From contig NZ_CP173677.1 of the NCBI RefSeq assembly GCF_045055315.1, positions 1,860,001 through 1,924,000 on the forward strand: 64,000 bases of DNA. Reading direction: 5' to 3'. Positions 1 through 7,700 of the stretch are shown in pieces. This DNA comes from Brachymonas wangyanguii. GTDB taxonomy: Bacteria; Pseudomonadota; Gammaproteobacteria; Burkholderiales; Burkholderiaceae_C. Position numbers and translations under genes: made by a program. The notes beneath the pieces are model-generated. The model saw only the letters and a list, made by a program, of their open reading frames with translations. It was not told the origin of the DNA and did not search any database. Each line of letters starts with the position of its first letter. The stretch's first letter is position 1.

Positions 1-774
1 GGGCTGCGTCTTGCGCAGGTCCCAGGCGATGCCGGAGCCACGCAGCATCGGGCCGGTCATGCCGAGGTTGATGGCACGCTCGGGGGACAGCACGCCGATA
101 CCGACGGTACGCTGCTTCCAGATGCGGTTCTCGGTGAGCAGGGTCTCATACTCGTCCACACACTTGGGAAAGCGGTTGGTGAAGTCCTCGATAAAGTCGA
201 GCAGCGAGCCACGGCGTGCCTGGTTGATCTTGTCGACCGAACCACTGCTGCGCAGCTTGCTTTCGAACTGCGGCATGCTGTCCGGCAGGTCACGGTAGAC
301 ACCACCCGGGCGGAAGTAGGCTGCGTGCATGCGCGCGCCGGAAACGGCCTCGTACATGTCGAACAGGTCTTCGCGCTCGCGGAAGGTGTACATCAGGATG
401 GTCGAGCTGCCGCAGTCGTTACCGTGCGAACCCAGCCACATCAGGTGGTTCAGGATACGCGTGATCTCGGAGAACATGACGCGGATGTACTGCGCGCGGA
501 TCGGCACCTCGATGCCAAGCAGCTTCTCGACCGACAGGCAGTAGGCGTGCTCGTTGCACATCATGGACACATAGTCCAGACGGTCCATGTAGGGCAGCGT
601 CTGCAGAAAGGTTTTGTGCTCGGCCAGCTTTTCGGTGGCACGGTGCAGCAGGCCAATGTGCGGGTCGGCACGCTGCACCACCTCGCCGTCCAGCTCCAGC
701 ACCAGACGCAGCACGCCGTGCGCTGCCGGGTGCTGCGGACCGAAGTTCAGGGTGTAGTTCTTGATTTCAGCCAT
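1..774 (-). CDS. nuoD: NADH-quinone oxidoreductase subunit D (NuoD), partial
   Basis: 49-kDa subunit of respiratory complex I. It lies in the peripheral arm beside NuoB and helps form the quinone-reduction site at the membrane. The ATG is at 772-774, and the first 258 residues are present before the left edge cuts the gene; the family has about 400-420. The start MAEIKNYTLNFGPQHPAAHG is the family N-terminus, with the conserved quinone-site stretch FGPQHPAAHG. Also visible are HRATEKLAE, YMDRLDYVSMMCNEHAY and GGVYRDLPD, all typical of NuoD. It follows nuoC by 29 bp on the same strand, so it is the fourth gene of a nuoABCD... operon whose remainder lies outside the window. Family identity is secure; only the C-terminal part is missing. 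Confidence 0.97.
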   Translation of the reverse strand, partial: MAEIKNYTLNFGPQHPAAHGVLRLVLELDGEVVQRADPHIGLLHRATEKLAEHKTFLQTLPYMDRLDYVSMMCNEHAYCLSVEKLLGIEVPIRAQYIRVMFSEITRILNHLMWLGSHGNDCGSSTILMYTFREREDLFDMYEAVSGARMHAAYFRPGGVYRDLPDSMPQFESKLRSSGSVDKINQARRGSLLDFIEDFTNRFPKCVDEYETLLTENRIWKQRTVGIGVLSPERAINLGMTGPMLRGSGIAWDLRKTQP

Positions 775-803
775 AAGTCATTCCTTCTCGCCGTCGCCGG
801 CGA

Positions 804-1412
804 TCAGTGCAGCCCCCCGTAGTTGTCTTCGCGGATGATGCGCGGCGTGATCTCGCGCGGCTCGATGGTCACCGGCTGGTACACCACGCGCTTCTGCTCT
901 TCGTCGTAACGCATTTCGACGTGGCCGGACAGCGGAAAGTCCTTGCGGAACGGGTGACCAATGAAACCATAGTCGGTCAGGATGCGGCGCAGATCCGGAT
1001 GTCCCTCGAACACGATGCCATACAGGTCGAAGGCTTCGCGCTCGAACCAGTTGGCAGACGCCCAGACGTCATTGATGGTAGACACCACCGGGAAGTCGTC
1101 ATCGGGCGCGAACACCTTCAGGCGCAGGCGCTGGTTCAGCGTGATGGACAGCAGGTGCAGCACCACGCAATAGCGCGGGCCTTCCCAGACCTCGTTGCGG
1201 TAATCGGAATAGTCGACGCCACACAGGTCGATCAGTTGCTCGAACTGGCAGCCAGGCGCATCGCGCAGCTGGCGTGCGACTTCGACGTAATCTGCAGCAG
1301 CGACCTCGATGGTCAACTCGCCGCGGGCCATCACGGAAGAACGGATCTTGTCACCCAGCAGCTGGGTCACGGTATTGGACAGGGCCTGGATATCTACAGC
1401 GTAGGCAGTCAT
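804..1412 (-). CDS. nuoC: NADH-quinone oxidoreductase subunit C (NuoC)
   Basis: 30-kDa subunit of complex I, part of the peripheral arm that joins NuoB and NuoD. The protein is 202 residues, the usual length for a stand-alone NuoC; it is not fused to NuoD as in enterobacteria. The family signature lies at about residues 123-145 (FEREAFDLYGIVFEGHPDLR) and is followed by GFIGHPFRKDFPLSG. The ATG start follows nuoB by 11 bp, and the stop precedes nuoD by 29 bp, so the genes are co-transcribed. A 203-residue open frame on the opposite strand is a coding shadow. Confidence 0.97.
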   Translation of the reverse strand: MTAYAVDIQALSNTVTQLLGDKIRSSVMARGELTIEVAAADYVEVARQLRDAPGCQFEQLIDLCGVDYSDYRNEVWEGPRYCVVLHLLSITLNQRLRLKVFAPDDDFPVVSTINDVWASANWFEREAFDLYGIVFEGHPDLRRILTDYGFIGHPFRKDFPLSGHVEMRYDEEQKRVVYQPVTIEPREITPRIIREDNYGGLH

Positions 1413-1423
1413 GCGTGATCTCC

Positions 1424-1906
1424 TCAGGCGCGGGCAATGGTGTTGGTGCGACGGATCTTCTGCTGCAGCTGCAGGATGCCGTAGATCAGCGCCTCGGCCG
1501 TGGGCGGGCAGCCCGGCACATAGACATCAACCGGCACCACGCGGTCACAGCCGCGCACCACCGAATAGCTGTAGTGGTAGTAGCCGCCACCGTTGGCACA
1601 GGAGCCCATGGACAGCACCCAGCGCGGCTCGGCCATCTGGTCGTAGACCTTGCGCAGGGCCGGACCCATCTTGTTGCACAGCGTACCGGCCACGATCATC
1701 AGGTCGGACTGGCGCGGACTGGCGCGGAACACCTCGGCACCAAAGCGCGCCAGGTCATAGCGCGCACTGGCCGCGTGCATCATCTCGACAGCACAGCAGG
1801 CCAGGCCAAACGTCATGGGCCAGATCGACCCGGTCTTGGCCCAGTTCGCCACCGCGTCATAGCTGGTGGTGATGAAGCCTTCCTTGAAAACACCTTCAAT
1901 CGACAT
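1424..1906 (-). CDS. nuoB: NADH-quinone oxidoreductase subunit B (NuoB)
   Basis: 20-kDa complex I subunit that carries the terminal 4Fe-4S cluster N2, which passes electrons to quinone. The 160-residue length is normal. All four cluster ligands are present: adjacent Cys37-Cys38 in GLACCAVEMMH, Cys103 in GSCANGGGYYHYSYSVVRG, and Cys133 in VPGCPPTAEAL. It lies between nuoA and nuoC in the operon. Nothing unusual is seen in the frame or start. Confidence 0.98.
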   Translation of the reverse strand: MSIEGVFKEGFITTSYDAVANWAKTGSIWPMTFGLACCAVEMMHAASARYDLARFGAEVFRASPRQSDLMIVAGTLCNKMGPALRKVYDQMAEPRWVLSMGSCANGGGYYHYSYSVVRGCDRVVPVDVYVPGCPPTAEALIYGILQLQQKIRRTNTIARA

Positions 1907-1965
1907 GCGACTCTCCAGAAGCGCGGACAGCTGACGCAGTGCGGCCAGCCACCCTCAACCTGCGT

Positions 1966-2325
1966 TTATTCCCAATCCAGGGCGCCCTTCTTCCACTCGT
2001 AGATGAATCCGATGAGCAGGATGAACAGGAAGATCATGGCGGCCCAGAAGCCGACCGGACCCAGCTGCTTGTAGGCAGCAGCCCAGGGGAAGAGGAATGC
2101 CACTTCCAGGTCAAACAGGATGAACAGAATGGCCACGAGGTAGTAGCGCACGTCAAACTTCATGCGCGCATCTTCAAAGGCCTCGAAGCCACATTCATAG
2201 GGGGAGTTCTTGGCGGGATCGGGGCGGTTGGGCCCCAGTCCACGACCCATGAGCAGACAGGCCGCGCCGACCAGGACGCCCACGATCACGAACAGCATGA
2301 CGGGAAGATATTGCGAGAGATCCAT
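1966..2325 (-). CDS. nuoA: NADH-quinone oxidoreductase subunit A (NuoA)
   Basis: Small membrane subunit of complex I. The chosen start is MDLSQYLPVMLFVIVG, giving 119 residues, the normal length. The open frame continues 28 codons further upstream, but that extension would run into the tRNA-Leu gene and matches no known NuoA. Three hydrophobic segments are visible, at about residues 8-28, 62-84 and 90-110. The family stretch PYECGFEAFEDARMKFDVRYY contains the conserved ECG loop. It is the first nuo gene, 42 bp downstream of the tRNA, and may share a transcript with it. Confidence 0.96.
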   Translation of the reverse strand: MDLSQYLPVMLFVIVGVLVGAACLLMGRGLGPNRPDPAKNSPYECGFEAFEDARMKFDVRYYLVAILFILFDLEVAFLFPWAAAYKQLGPVGFWAAMIFLFILLIGFIYEWKKGALDWE

Positions 2326-2367
2326 GTTTTCCTGCAGAAAAATCTGGCCAGTGGCCAAAGGTGATTC

Positions 2368-2452
2368 TGGTGCCGTCGGCGAGACTCGAACTCGCACAGC
2401 TTTCGCCACTACCCCCTCAAGATAGCGTGTCTACCAATTCCACCACGACGGC
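2368..2452 (-). tRNA. tRNA-Leu (anticodon GAG), CCA encoded
   Basis: An 85-nt tRNA read on the minus strand. The acceptor stem GCCGTCG pairs with CGACGGC, the discriminator base is A, and the genome encodes the CCA end. The D arm has GGTGGAATTGGTAGACACGC, as in bacterial tRNA-Leu. The anticodon loop CTTGAGG gives anticodon GAG. A variable arm follows (TGGCGAAAGCTG), as expected for this class II tRNA, and then GTTCGAGTCTC in the T arm. It lies between secG and nuoA, a position common in Burkholderiales. Confidence 0.96.
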
Positions 2453-2598
2453 AATCGTGTCTCTTCCCGGAGCATGGAAGGTGGGAATACCACCTATCCG
2501 GGTTAGCCCCTCATTGTAACCATATTCAACGGGCGGGACGCTCTGGGCAGGGTTTTTCTTGAGTGTCCCGACCTGCCTGCGGGACACACTTGTAACAA

Positions 2599-3039
2599 TT
2601 AGCTGGCGGATGCCGCAGACGCTGCCACGGAGGCAGGTTGCGATGCCGGCACGGCAGCCGCGGGCACCACGGCAGCAGCACCCGGCACCAGCGACTCGGC
2701 AGCCAATGCCGGCGCAGAAGCCGCTTCAGCCGGTGCGGAAGCAGTGACAGCCGGCGCATTGACCAGACCGCTCAGCACGCTGCCGGAACCGCCGGTATTC
2801 GGCAGGTTGCCGAAATAGGCCAGGATCAGCGTGGATACAAAGAACACCGTTGCCAGTACGGCAGTGGTGCGCGACAGGAAGTTGGCACTGCCAGAGGCAC
2901 CAAACAGGCTGCCGGAAGAGCCGGCACCAAAGGCCGCGCCCATATCGGCACCCTTGCCGTGCTGTACCAGGATCAGGCCGATCATGGCCAGGGCCGACAG
3001 CACCTGGATGACCAGCAGGAGGTTGTGAAGAATAGTCAT
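2599..3039 (-). CDS. secG: protein-export membrane protein SecG
   Basis: SecG is the small SecYEG translocon subunit that assists SecA-driven export across the inner membrane. The start MTILHNLLLVIQVLSALAMI gives 146 residues; the open frame begins 11 codons earlier without family similarity. Two membrane helices are seen at about residues 3-24 and 52-74, separated by the conserved cytosolic loop VQHGKGADMGAAFGAGSSGS. The C-terminal third is a low-complexity Ala/Pro/Ser tail, longer than in enterobacterial SecG but common in betaproteobacteria. It lies between tpiA and tRNA-Leu, the typical order. Confidence 0.95.
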   Translation of the reverse strand: MTILHNLLLVIQVLSALAMIGLILVQHGKGADMGAAFGAGSSGSLFGASGSANFLSRTTAVLATVFFVSTLILAYFGNLPNTGGSGSVLSGLVNAPAVTASAPAEAASAPALAAESLVPGAAAVVPAAAVPASQPASVAASAASAS

Positions 3040-3084
3040 GAAATCGTTACCGGAGAAAGGTTTGCCGCACACGCGGCAAACCCG

Positions 3085-3906
3085 TTATTTTATTGCGCTG
3101 CAGCGATGATGGCGAGGAAATCCTGCGGCTTGAGCGCAGCACCACCGATCAGGCCACCGTCGATGTCGGGCTGAGCCAACAGCTGCGCCGCGTTGGAGGC
3201 GTTCATGCTGCCGCCGTAGAGACAGGCCACCGTCGATGTCGGGCTGAGCCAACAGCTGCGCCGCGTTGGAGGCGTTCATGCTGCCGCCGTAGAGCAGGCG
3301 GATACGGTCAGCCTGTTCACTGGCTGCACGCAGCTGGGTACGCATGATGGCGTGCACGTGCTGCGCCTCTTCCGGAGTCGCCGTCTTGCCGGTGCCAATA
3401 GCCCAGACCGGTTCGTAGGCGACCACGATTTCGCTGATGCAGTGGCCCACCAGATGGGTCACGGCGGCCAGCTGGCGGCGCACGATGTAGTCGGTCATGC
3501 CTTCGTCACGCTCGCGCTGGGTTTCACCAACGCAGACGATGGGCGTGATGCCGGCTTCGAGGGCACGCTTGGCCTTGATGGCGACGTTGGTGTCGGTTTC
3601 CGCCTGGTGCTGACGACGCTCGCTATGGCCGACGATGGCGTAGCGCACGCCGAATTCCTTCAGCATCTCGGCAGAGACGTCACCGGTATAGGCACCGTTC
3701 TGGTGCTGTGACACGTTCTGCACGCCCAGCGCGACCTTGTCCTGGCCGGCCAGCAGGGCCTGCACCTGAGCGACATAAATGCCCGGCGGGCAGACCACCA
3801 CATCACAGGCGGGCTCGCCAATACCAGCCAGAATGCCTTGCACCAGCGCCTCGTTGGCGGCCAGGTTGCCATTCATTTTCCAGTTGCCAGCAATCATCTT
3901 TCTCAT
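3085..3906 (-). CDS. tpiA: triosephosphate isomerase with frameshifted C-terminus
   Basis: Interconverts dihydroxyacetone phosphate and glyceraldehyde 3-phosphate in glycolysis and gluconeogenesis. The N-terminal part is a normal TIM barrel: NWKMNG with the catalytic Lys, VGHSERR with the catalytic His, VVAYEPVWAIGTGKTA with the catalytic Glu and loop 6, and LYGGSMNASN. After DIDGGL the frame changes because two 72-bp direct repeats with one extra base lie here (see the repeat entry). The normal ending (LIGGAALKPQDFLAIIAAAQ, stop at 3090-3092, about 248 residues) is replaced by about 50 unrelated residues. This removes the loop 8 GG that binds substrate phosphate and the last helix. The protein is predicted inactive or unstable unless the duplication is an assembly error or reverts by recombination. 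I keep it as an open CDS of 273 residues, but it may be annotated as a pseudogene. Confidence 0.85.
   Translation of the reverse strand: MRKMIAGNWKMNGNLAANEALVQGILAGIGEPACDVVVCPPGIYVAQVQALLAGQDKVALGVQNVSQHQNGAYTGDVSAEMLKEFGVRYAIVGHSERRQHQAETDTNVAIKAKRALEAGITPIVCVGETQRERDEGMTDYIVRRQLAAVTHLVGHCISEIVVAYEPVWAIGTGKTATPEEAQHVHAIMRTQLRAASEQADRIRLLYGGSMNASNAAQLLAQPDIDGGLSLRRQHERLQRGAAVGSARHRRWPDRWCCAQAAGFPRHHRCSAIK
3150..3294. repeat. 72-bp tandem direct repeat inside tpiA (frameshifting)
   Basis: Copy 1 is 3150-3221 and copy 2 is 3223-3294. By direct reading they are identical, and a single A at 3222 separates them. The unit encodes the loop 7 and loop 8 region of TpiA (YGGSMNASN...DIDGG on the minus strand). 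Period 73 is not a multiple of three, so it shifts the tpiA frame. Removing exactly one period regenerates a standard TpiA ending. The short sequence caggc occurs at both ends of the unit and could have seeded slippage. Confidence 0.95.
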
Positions 3907-3921
3907 GTGACTCTCCTTGCC

Positions 3922-4908
3922 TTACCAGGTCAGTACGATTTTTCCAATGTGTTGGTTGGATTCCATCAGCGTATGCGCCTGCGCCGCTTCGGCAGCCGGG
4001 AATGCCGAATGGATGACCGGCTTGATGCTGCCGGCTTCGATCAGTGGCCAGACCTGCTGGCGCAGCTGCTGCGCAATGGCCGCCTTGAAGGCGACCGGCT
4101 GCTTGCGCAGCGTGGAACCGATGATGGACAGGCGGCGCGTGAGCACCAGACCGGCGTTGAATTCGGCCTTGGTACCACCCTGCACGGCAATGATGACAAT
4201 ACGACCATCTTCGGCCAGGCATTTCACCTCGCGTGCCACATAGTCGCCAGCGACCATGTCCAGTACCACGTCCACGCCCTTGCCATCGGTGATGGCAAGC
4301 ACTTGTTCGACGAAATCCTGTGTCTTGTAGTTGATCGCGTGATCGGCGCCCAGTGCCAGGCAGGCCTGGCACTTCTCGTCCGAGCCGGCCGTGACGATGA
4401 CGCGCGATCCGCGCGCCTTGGCCATCTGGATCGCCGTGACGCCAATACCGCTGCTGCCGCCCTGCACCAGCAGGGTTTCGCCCGGCTGCAGGCGGGCACG
4501 GTCATAGACGTTGCTCCAGACCGTGTAGAAGGTTTCGGGCAGGCTGGCCGCCTCGATCAGGCTCAGGCCGGTCGGCACCGGCAGGCACTGGGCCACCGGC
4601 GCCACGCAGAGCTCGGCATAGCCACCGCCAGCGACCAGCGCGCAGACCTGATCGCCGATGGCGAAACCGGCCTGCTGCATGGCCTCGGCATCACCAGCGA
4701 TGATCTCGCCGGCGATCTCCAGACCAGGCAGCTCGGACTCGCCCGGCGGCGCCGGGTAGTTGCCCTTGCGCTGCACCACGTCCGGACGGTTGACACCGGA
4801 CGCGGCGACACGGATCAGCACCTGACCCGGCCCTGCGACCGGATCCGGGCAATCGGTACGCTGCAGGACCTCAGGGCCGCCGAACTCGGTAATGGCGATT
4901 GCTTGCAT
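3922..4908 (-). CDS. NAD(P)H-quinone oxidoreductase, zinc-free MDR family (PIG3-like)
   Basis: A 328-residue member of the medium-chain dehydrogenase/reductase superfamily, quinone oxidoreductase type. These cytosolic enzymes use NADPH to reduce quinones or activated alkenes. The start MQAIAITEFGGPEVLQ and the stretch SGVNRPDVVQRKGNYPAPPG are hallmarks of the PIG3-like subgroup. The nucleotide-binding motif is VQGGSSGIGVTAIQMAKARG at about residues 148-167. No catalytic or structural zinc ligands are present, which separates it from alcohol dehydrogenases. It lies between pnp and tpiA on the same strand, its usual place in Burkholderiales. The physiological substrate is unknown. Confidence 0.9.
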   Translation of the reverse strand: MQAIAITEFGGPEVLQRTDCPDPVAGPGQVLIRVAASGVNRPDVVQRKGNYPAPPGESELPGLEIAGEIIAGDAEAMQQAGFAIGDQVCALVAGGGYAELCVAPVAQCLPVPTGLSLIEAASLPETFYTVWSNVYDRARLQPGETLLVQGGSSGIGVTAIQMAKARGSRVIVTAGSDEKCQACLALGADHAINYKTQDFVEQVLAITDGKGVDVVLDMVAGDYVAREVKCLAEDGRIVIIAVQGGTKAEFNAGLVLTRRLSIIGSTLRKQPVAFKAAIAQQLRQQVWPLIEAGSIKPVIHSAFPAAEAAQAHTLMESNQHIGKIVLTW

Positions 4909-4913
4909 GCCGA

Positions 4914-7115
4914 TTACTGCTGCTGTTGCTGCTGCTCGGCGTCGTTGCCCTGACGGCCGTTGCCGTTGCCGTTGCCGTTGCGGTCACCACGGTCGCCACG
5001 ATCACCACGCTCTGCGCGCTCGGGACGCTCCAGCAGCGCCTTCATGGACAGCTTGATGCGGCCCTTGTCGTCGGTTTCCAGCGCCTTGACGCGGACGATC
5101 TGGCCTTCGCTCAGGTAGTCGGTGACCTTTTCGACGCGTTCGTGGGCGATCTGGCTGATATGCAGCAGGCCATCCTTGCCCGGCAGCACGTTGACCAGGG
5201 CACCGAAGTCCAGCAGCTTGACGATCGGGCCTTCGTAGATCTTGCCGACCTCGACTTCTGCCGTGATCTGTTCGATGCGACGCTTGGCTTCCTCGGCCTT
5301 GGCACCGTCGGTGCTGGCAATGGTGATCACGCCGTCTTCGGCGATGTCGATCTGGGTGCCGGTCTCTTCCGTCAGCTGGCGGATGGTGGCGCCACCCTTG
5401 CCGATCACGTCGCGGATCTTCTCGGGGTTGATCTTCATGGTGTACAGGCGCGGTGCGAACTCGGACACTTCGGTCTTGGCTTCGCCCATGGCGCCCTGCA
5501 TCTTGTCCAGGATGTGCAGACGCGCTTCCTTGGCCTGGGCCAGGGCAACCTGCATGATTTCCTTGGTGATGCCCTGGATCTTGATGTCCATCTGCAGTGC
5601 CGTGATACCGGAGGTGGTACCGGCCACCTTGAAGTCCATGTCACCCAGGTGATCTTCGTCACCCAGGATGTCGGTCAGCACGGCGAAACGGTTGTCTTCC
5701 TTGATCAGGCCCATGGCGATACCGGCCACGTGCGCCTTCATCGGCACGCCGGCGTCCATCAGGGACAGGCAACCGCCGCAAACGGAAGCCATGGAAGAGG
5801 AACCGTTGGATTCGGTGATCTCGGACACCACGCGGATGGTGTAGGGGAAGTCCTCCTTGCTCGGTAGGCAGGCCGCCAGCGCGCGCTTGGCCAGACGGCC
5901 GTGGCCGACTTCGCGGCGCTTGGTGCTGCCCATGCGGCCGACTTCGCCAGTCGCGAAGGGAGGCATGTTGTAGTGCAGCAGGAAGCGGTCTTCGTATTCG
6001 CCGGCCAGTGCGTCGATGCGCTGGGCGTCACGGTCGGTGCCCAGCGTGGCCACCACCAGCGCCTGGGTTTCGCCACGCGTGAACAGCGCGGAACCGTGGG
6101 TGCGCGGCAGCAGGCCGGTGCGGATCTCGATCGGGCGCACGGTACGCGTATCGCGACCGTCGATGCGCGGCTCGCCGGACAGGATCTGGCCGCGCACGAT
6201 GCGGGCTTCGATGTCAAACAACAGGTTTTCCAGCTTGGCATCGTCGAATTCGACGCCCTGGGCCGTCAGGTCTGCCTTGGCAGCAGCGTAGGCTTCGCGG
6301 CAAGCCTGGGTACGCGCCTGCTTGCTGCGGATCTGGTAGGCAGCGCGCAGCTTGTCTTCGGCAGCGGCGTTGACCTTGGCGATGAAGTCTTCATCCTTGG
6401 CTTCCGGCTGCCAGTCCCAGACCGGCTTGCCGGCATCGCGCACCAGTTCGTGGATCGCGTTGATGGCGATCTGGCTCTGCTCGTGGCCAAACACCACGGC
6501 ACCCAGCATCACGTCTTCGCTCAGCTGGTCGGCTTCGGATTCGACCATCAGCACGGCGGCTTCGGTGCCGGCCACGACCAGGTCCAGCTGGCTGTTCTTG
6601 CGCTCGGTCTGGCCCGGGTTGAGCACGTATTCACCGTTGACGTAGCCCACGCGCGCAGCGCCGATCGGACCGTTGAACGGGATGCCGGAGATGGACAGGG
6701 CCGCGCTCACGCCAATCATGGCGGCGATGTCGGCGTCCACTTCGGGATTCAGGGAGATGGTGTGGATCACCACGTGCACTTCGTTGTAGAAGCCTTCCGG
6801 GAACAGCGGGCGGATCGGACGGTCGATCAGGCGGCTGGTCAGGGTTTCCAGCTCGGAGGGCTTGGCTTCACGCTTGAAGAAGCTGCCCGGGATCTTGCCG
6901 GCCGCATAGGTCTTCTCGATGTAGTCGACGGTCAGCGGGAAGAAGTCCTGGCCCGGCTTGGCGGTCTTGGAACCGACTACGGTCGCCAGTACCACGGTGT
7001 CATCGATGTTGACCAGGACAGCACCGCTGGCCTGACGGGCGATTTCACCGGTTTCGAGGGTGACGGTGTGCTGGCCCCACTGGAAGGTCTTGGTGACTTT
7101 GTTGAAGATGGACAT
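4914..7115 (-). CDS. pnp: polyribonucleotide nucleotidyltransferase (PNPase)
   Basis: Phosphorolytic 3'-to-5' exoribonuclease, a core RNA-decay enzyme. The start MSIFNKVTKTFQWGQHTVTL follows a GGAGAC ribosome-binding site and gives 733 residues; the open frame extends 14 codons further without similarity. Domains in order: first RNase PH core (about 14-145), helical linker, second RNase PH core (about 325-460), KH (about 555-615, with IGKGGATIRQL) and S1 (about 620-690, starting near VGKIYEGPIVKLLDFGALVN). The tail after the S1 domain is low complexity: GDR repeats, then alternating Asn-Gly, then a run of Gln. It lies downstream of rpsO, as in most proteobacteria. Confidence 0.97.
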   Translation of the reverse strand: MSIFNKVTKTFQWGQHTVTLETGEIARQASGAVLVNIDDTVVLATVVGSKTAKPGQDFFPLTVDYIEKTYAAGKIPGSFFKREAKPSELETLTSRLIDRPIRPLFPEGFYNEVHVVIHTISLNPEVDADIAAMIGVSAALSISGIPFNGPIGAARVGYVNGEYVLNPGQTERKNSQLDLVVAGTEAAVLMVESEADQLSEDVMLGAVVFGHEQSQIAINAIHELVRDAGKPVWDWQPEAKDEDFIAKVNAAAEDKLRAAYQIRSKQARTQACREAYAAAKADLTAQGVEFDDAKLENLLFDIEARIVRGQILSGEPRIDGRDTRTVRPIEIRTGLLPRTHGSALFTRGETQALVVATLGTDRDAQRIDALAGEYEDRFLLHYNMPPFATGEVGRMGSTKRREVGHGRLAKRALAACLPSKEDFPYTIRVVSEITESNGSSSMASVCGGCLSLMDAGVPMKAHVAGIAMGLIKEDNRFAVLTDILGDEDHLGDMDFKVAGTTSGITALQMDIKIQGITKEIMQVALAQAKEARLHILDKMQGAMGEAKTEVSEFAPRLYTMKINPEKIRDVIGKGGATIRQLTEETGTQIDIAEDGVITIASTDGAKAEEAKRRIEQITAEVEVGKIYEGPIVKLLDFGALVNVLPGKDGLLHISQIAHERVEKVTDYLSEGQIVRVKALETDDKGRIKLSMKALLERPERAERGDRGDRGDRNGNGNGNGRQGNDAEQQQQQQ

Positions 7116-7235
7116 GAGGGTCTCCTGTGAATGAAAGGATGGAGTCCTGCAGCACACGATGCCATTCCGTCAGGATCGTCGCGGGACGGTACTGGTGGAA
7201 TGACACAGCGCTCGCGCTTGCATTGCTCCGGGGAC

Positions 7236-7274
7236 AAAAAACAAAACGCCTGAGAAAGGCACTCTCTCAGGCGT
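7236..7274 (-). terminator. rho-independent terminator after rpsO
   Basis: On the minus strand, ACGCCTGAGA pairs with TCTCAGGCGT around a short loop, and a run rich in T (TTTGTTTTTTG) follows. It begins about 20 bp after the rpsO stop, so it would limit read-through into pnp. Confidence 0.85.
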
Positions 7275-7292
7275 CATGCATGCGGTGCCCGC

Positions 7293-7550
7293 TTACTTGC
7301 GCAGACCCAGCTTGGCGATCAGCGCCAGGTAGCGGTCAGCGTCCTTGGACTTCAGGTAGTCCAGCAGCTTGCGGCGACGGCTCACCATGCGCAGCAGGCC
7401 ACGGCGACCGTGGTGATCCTTGGAGTGGGTCTTGAAGTGGGGGGTCAGGGTGTTGATGCGTGCGGTCAGCAGTGCCACCTGAACTTCCGGGCTGCCAGTG
7501 TCGTTGGCGGCGCGGGCGTTATCCTTGATAACGGCAACTTTATCGATCAT
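7293..7550 (-). CDS. rpsO: 30S ribosomal protein uS15
   Basis: Primary 16S rRNA-binding protein of the small-subunit platform. It is 85 residues, slightly shorter than the usual 88-89 because the N-terminus is short (MIDKVAVIKDNARAANDTGS). The rest is canonical: EVQVALLTARINTLTPHFK, KDHHGRRGLLRMVSRRRKLL, and the ending LIAKLGLRK. The ATG follows a strong AAGGAAATC ribosome-binding site, which supports this start. A promoter is visible upstream and a terminator downstream. The rpsO-pnp order is conserved; in E. coli both genes are regulated at the RNA level. Confidence 0.96.
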   Translation of the reverse strand: MIDKVAVIKDNARAANDTGSPEVQVALLTARINTLTPHFKTHSKDHHGRRGLLRMVSRRRKLLDYLKSKDADRYLALIAKLGLRK

Positions 7551-7643
7551 GTTGATTTCCTTGGGAATTATTTGACTTGCGCCACAAGCCGGACTACCTG
7601 TGACGTGCTTTCGCCCACCCCATACGGGCAGGTGAATCGGAAG

Positions 7644-7671
7644 ATTATATAGGACAGCGCAGATTTGTCCA
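7644..7671 (-). promoter_or_regulatory. sigma70-type promoter of rpsO
   Basis: On the minus strand, TGGACA (-35), a 16-bp spacer and TATAAT (-10) lie about 95 bp upstream of the rpsO start. Five of six -35 positions and all -10 positions match the consensus. Confidence 0.7.
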
Positions 7672-7700
7672 GCGTGCTGTTGCGTCCAGGCCTGCCTGAC

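Noticed and set aside
2563..2587. Hairpin GTGTCCCG/CGGGACAC downstream of secG as a terminator
   Set aside because: No T-run follows on the minus strand, and the tRNA-nuo genes beyond are likely read through. It may just be an mRNA stem.
5901..7130. 409-codon plus-strand open frame over pnp
   Set aside because: Antisense shadow of a secure PNPase gene, with composition typical of reverse-complement coding DNA.
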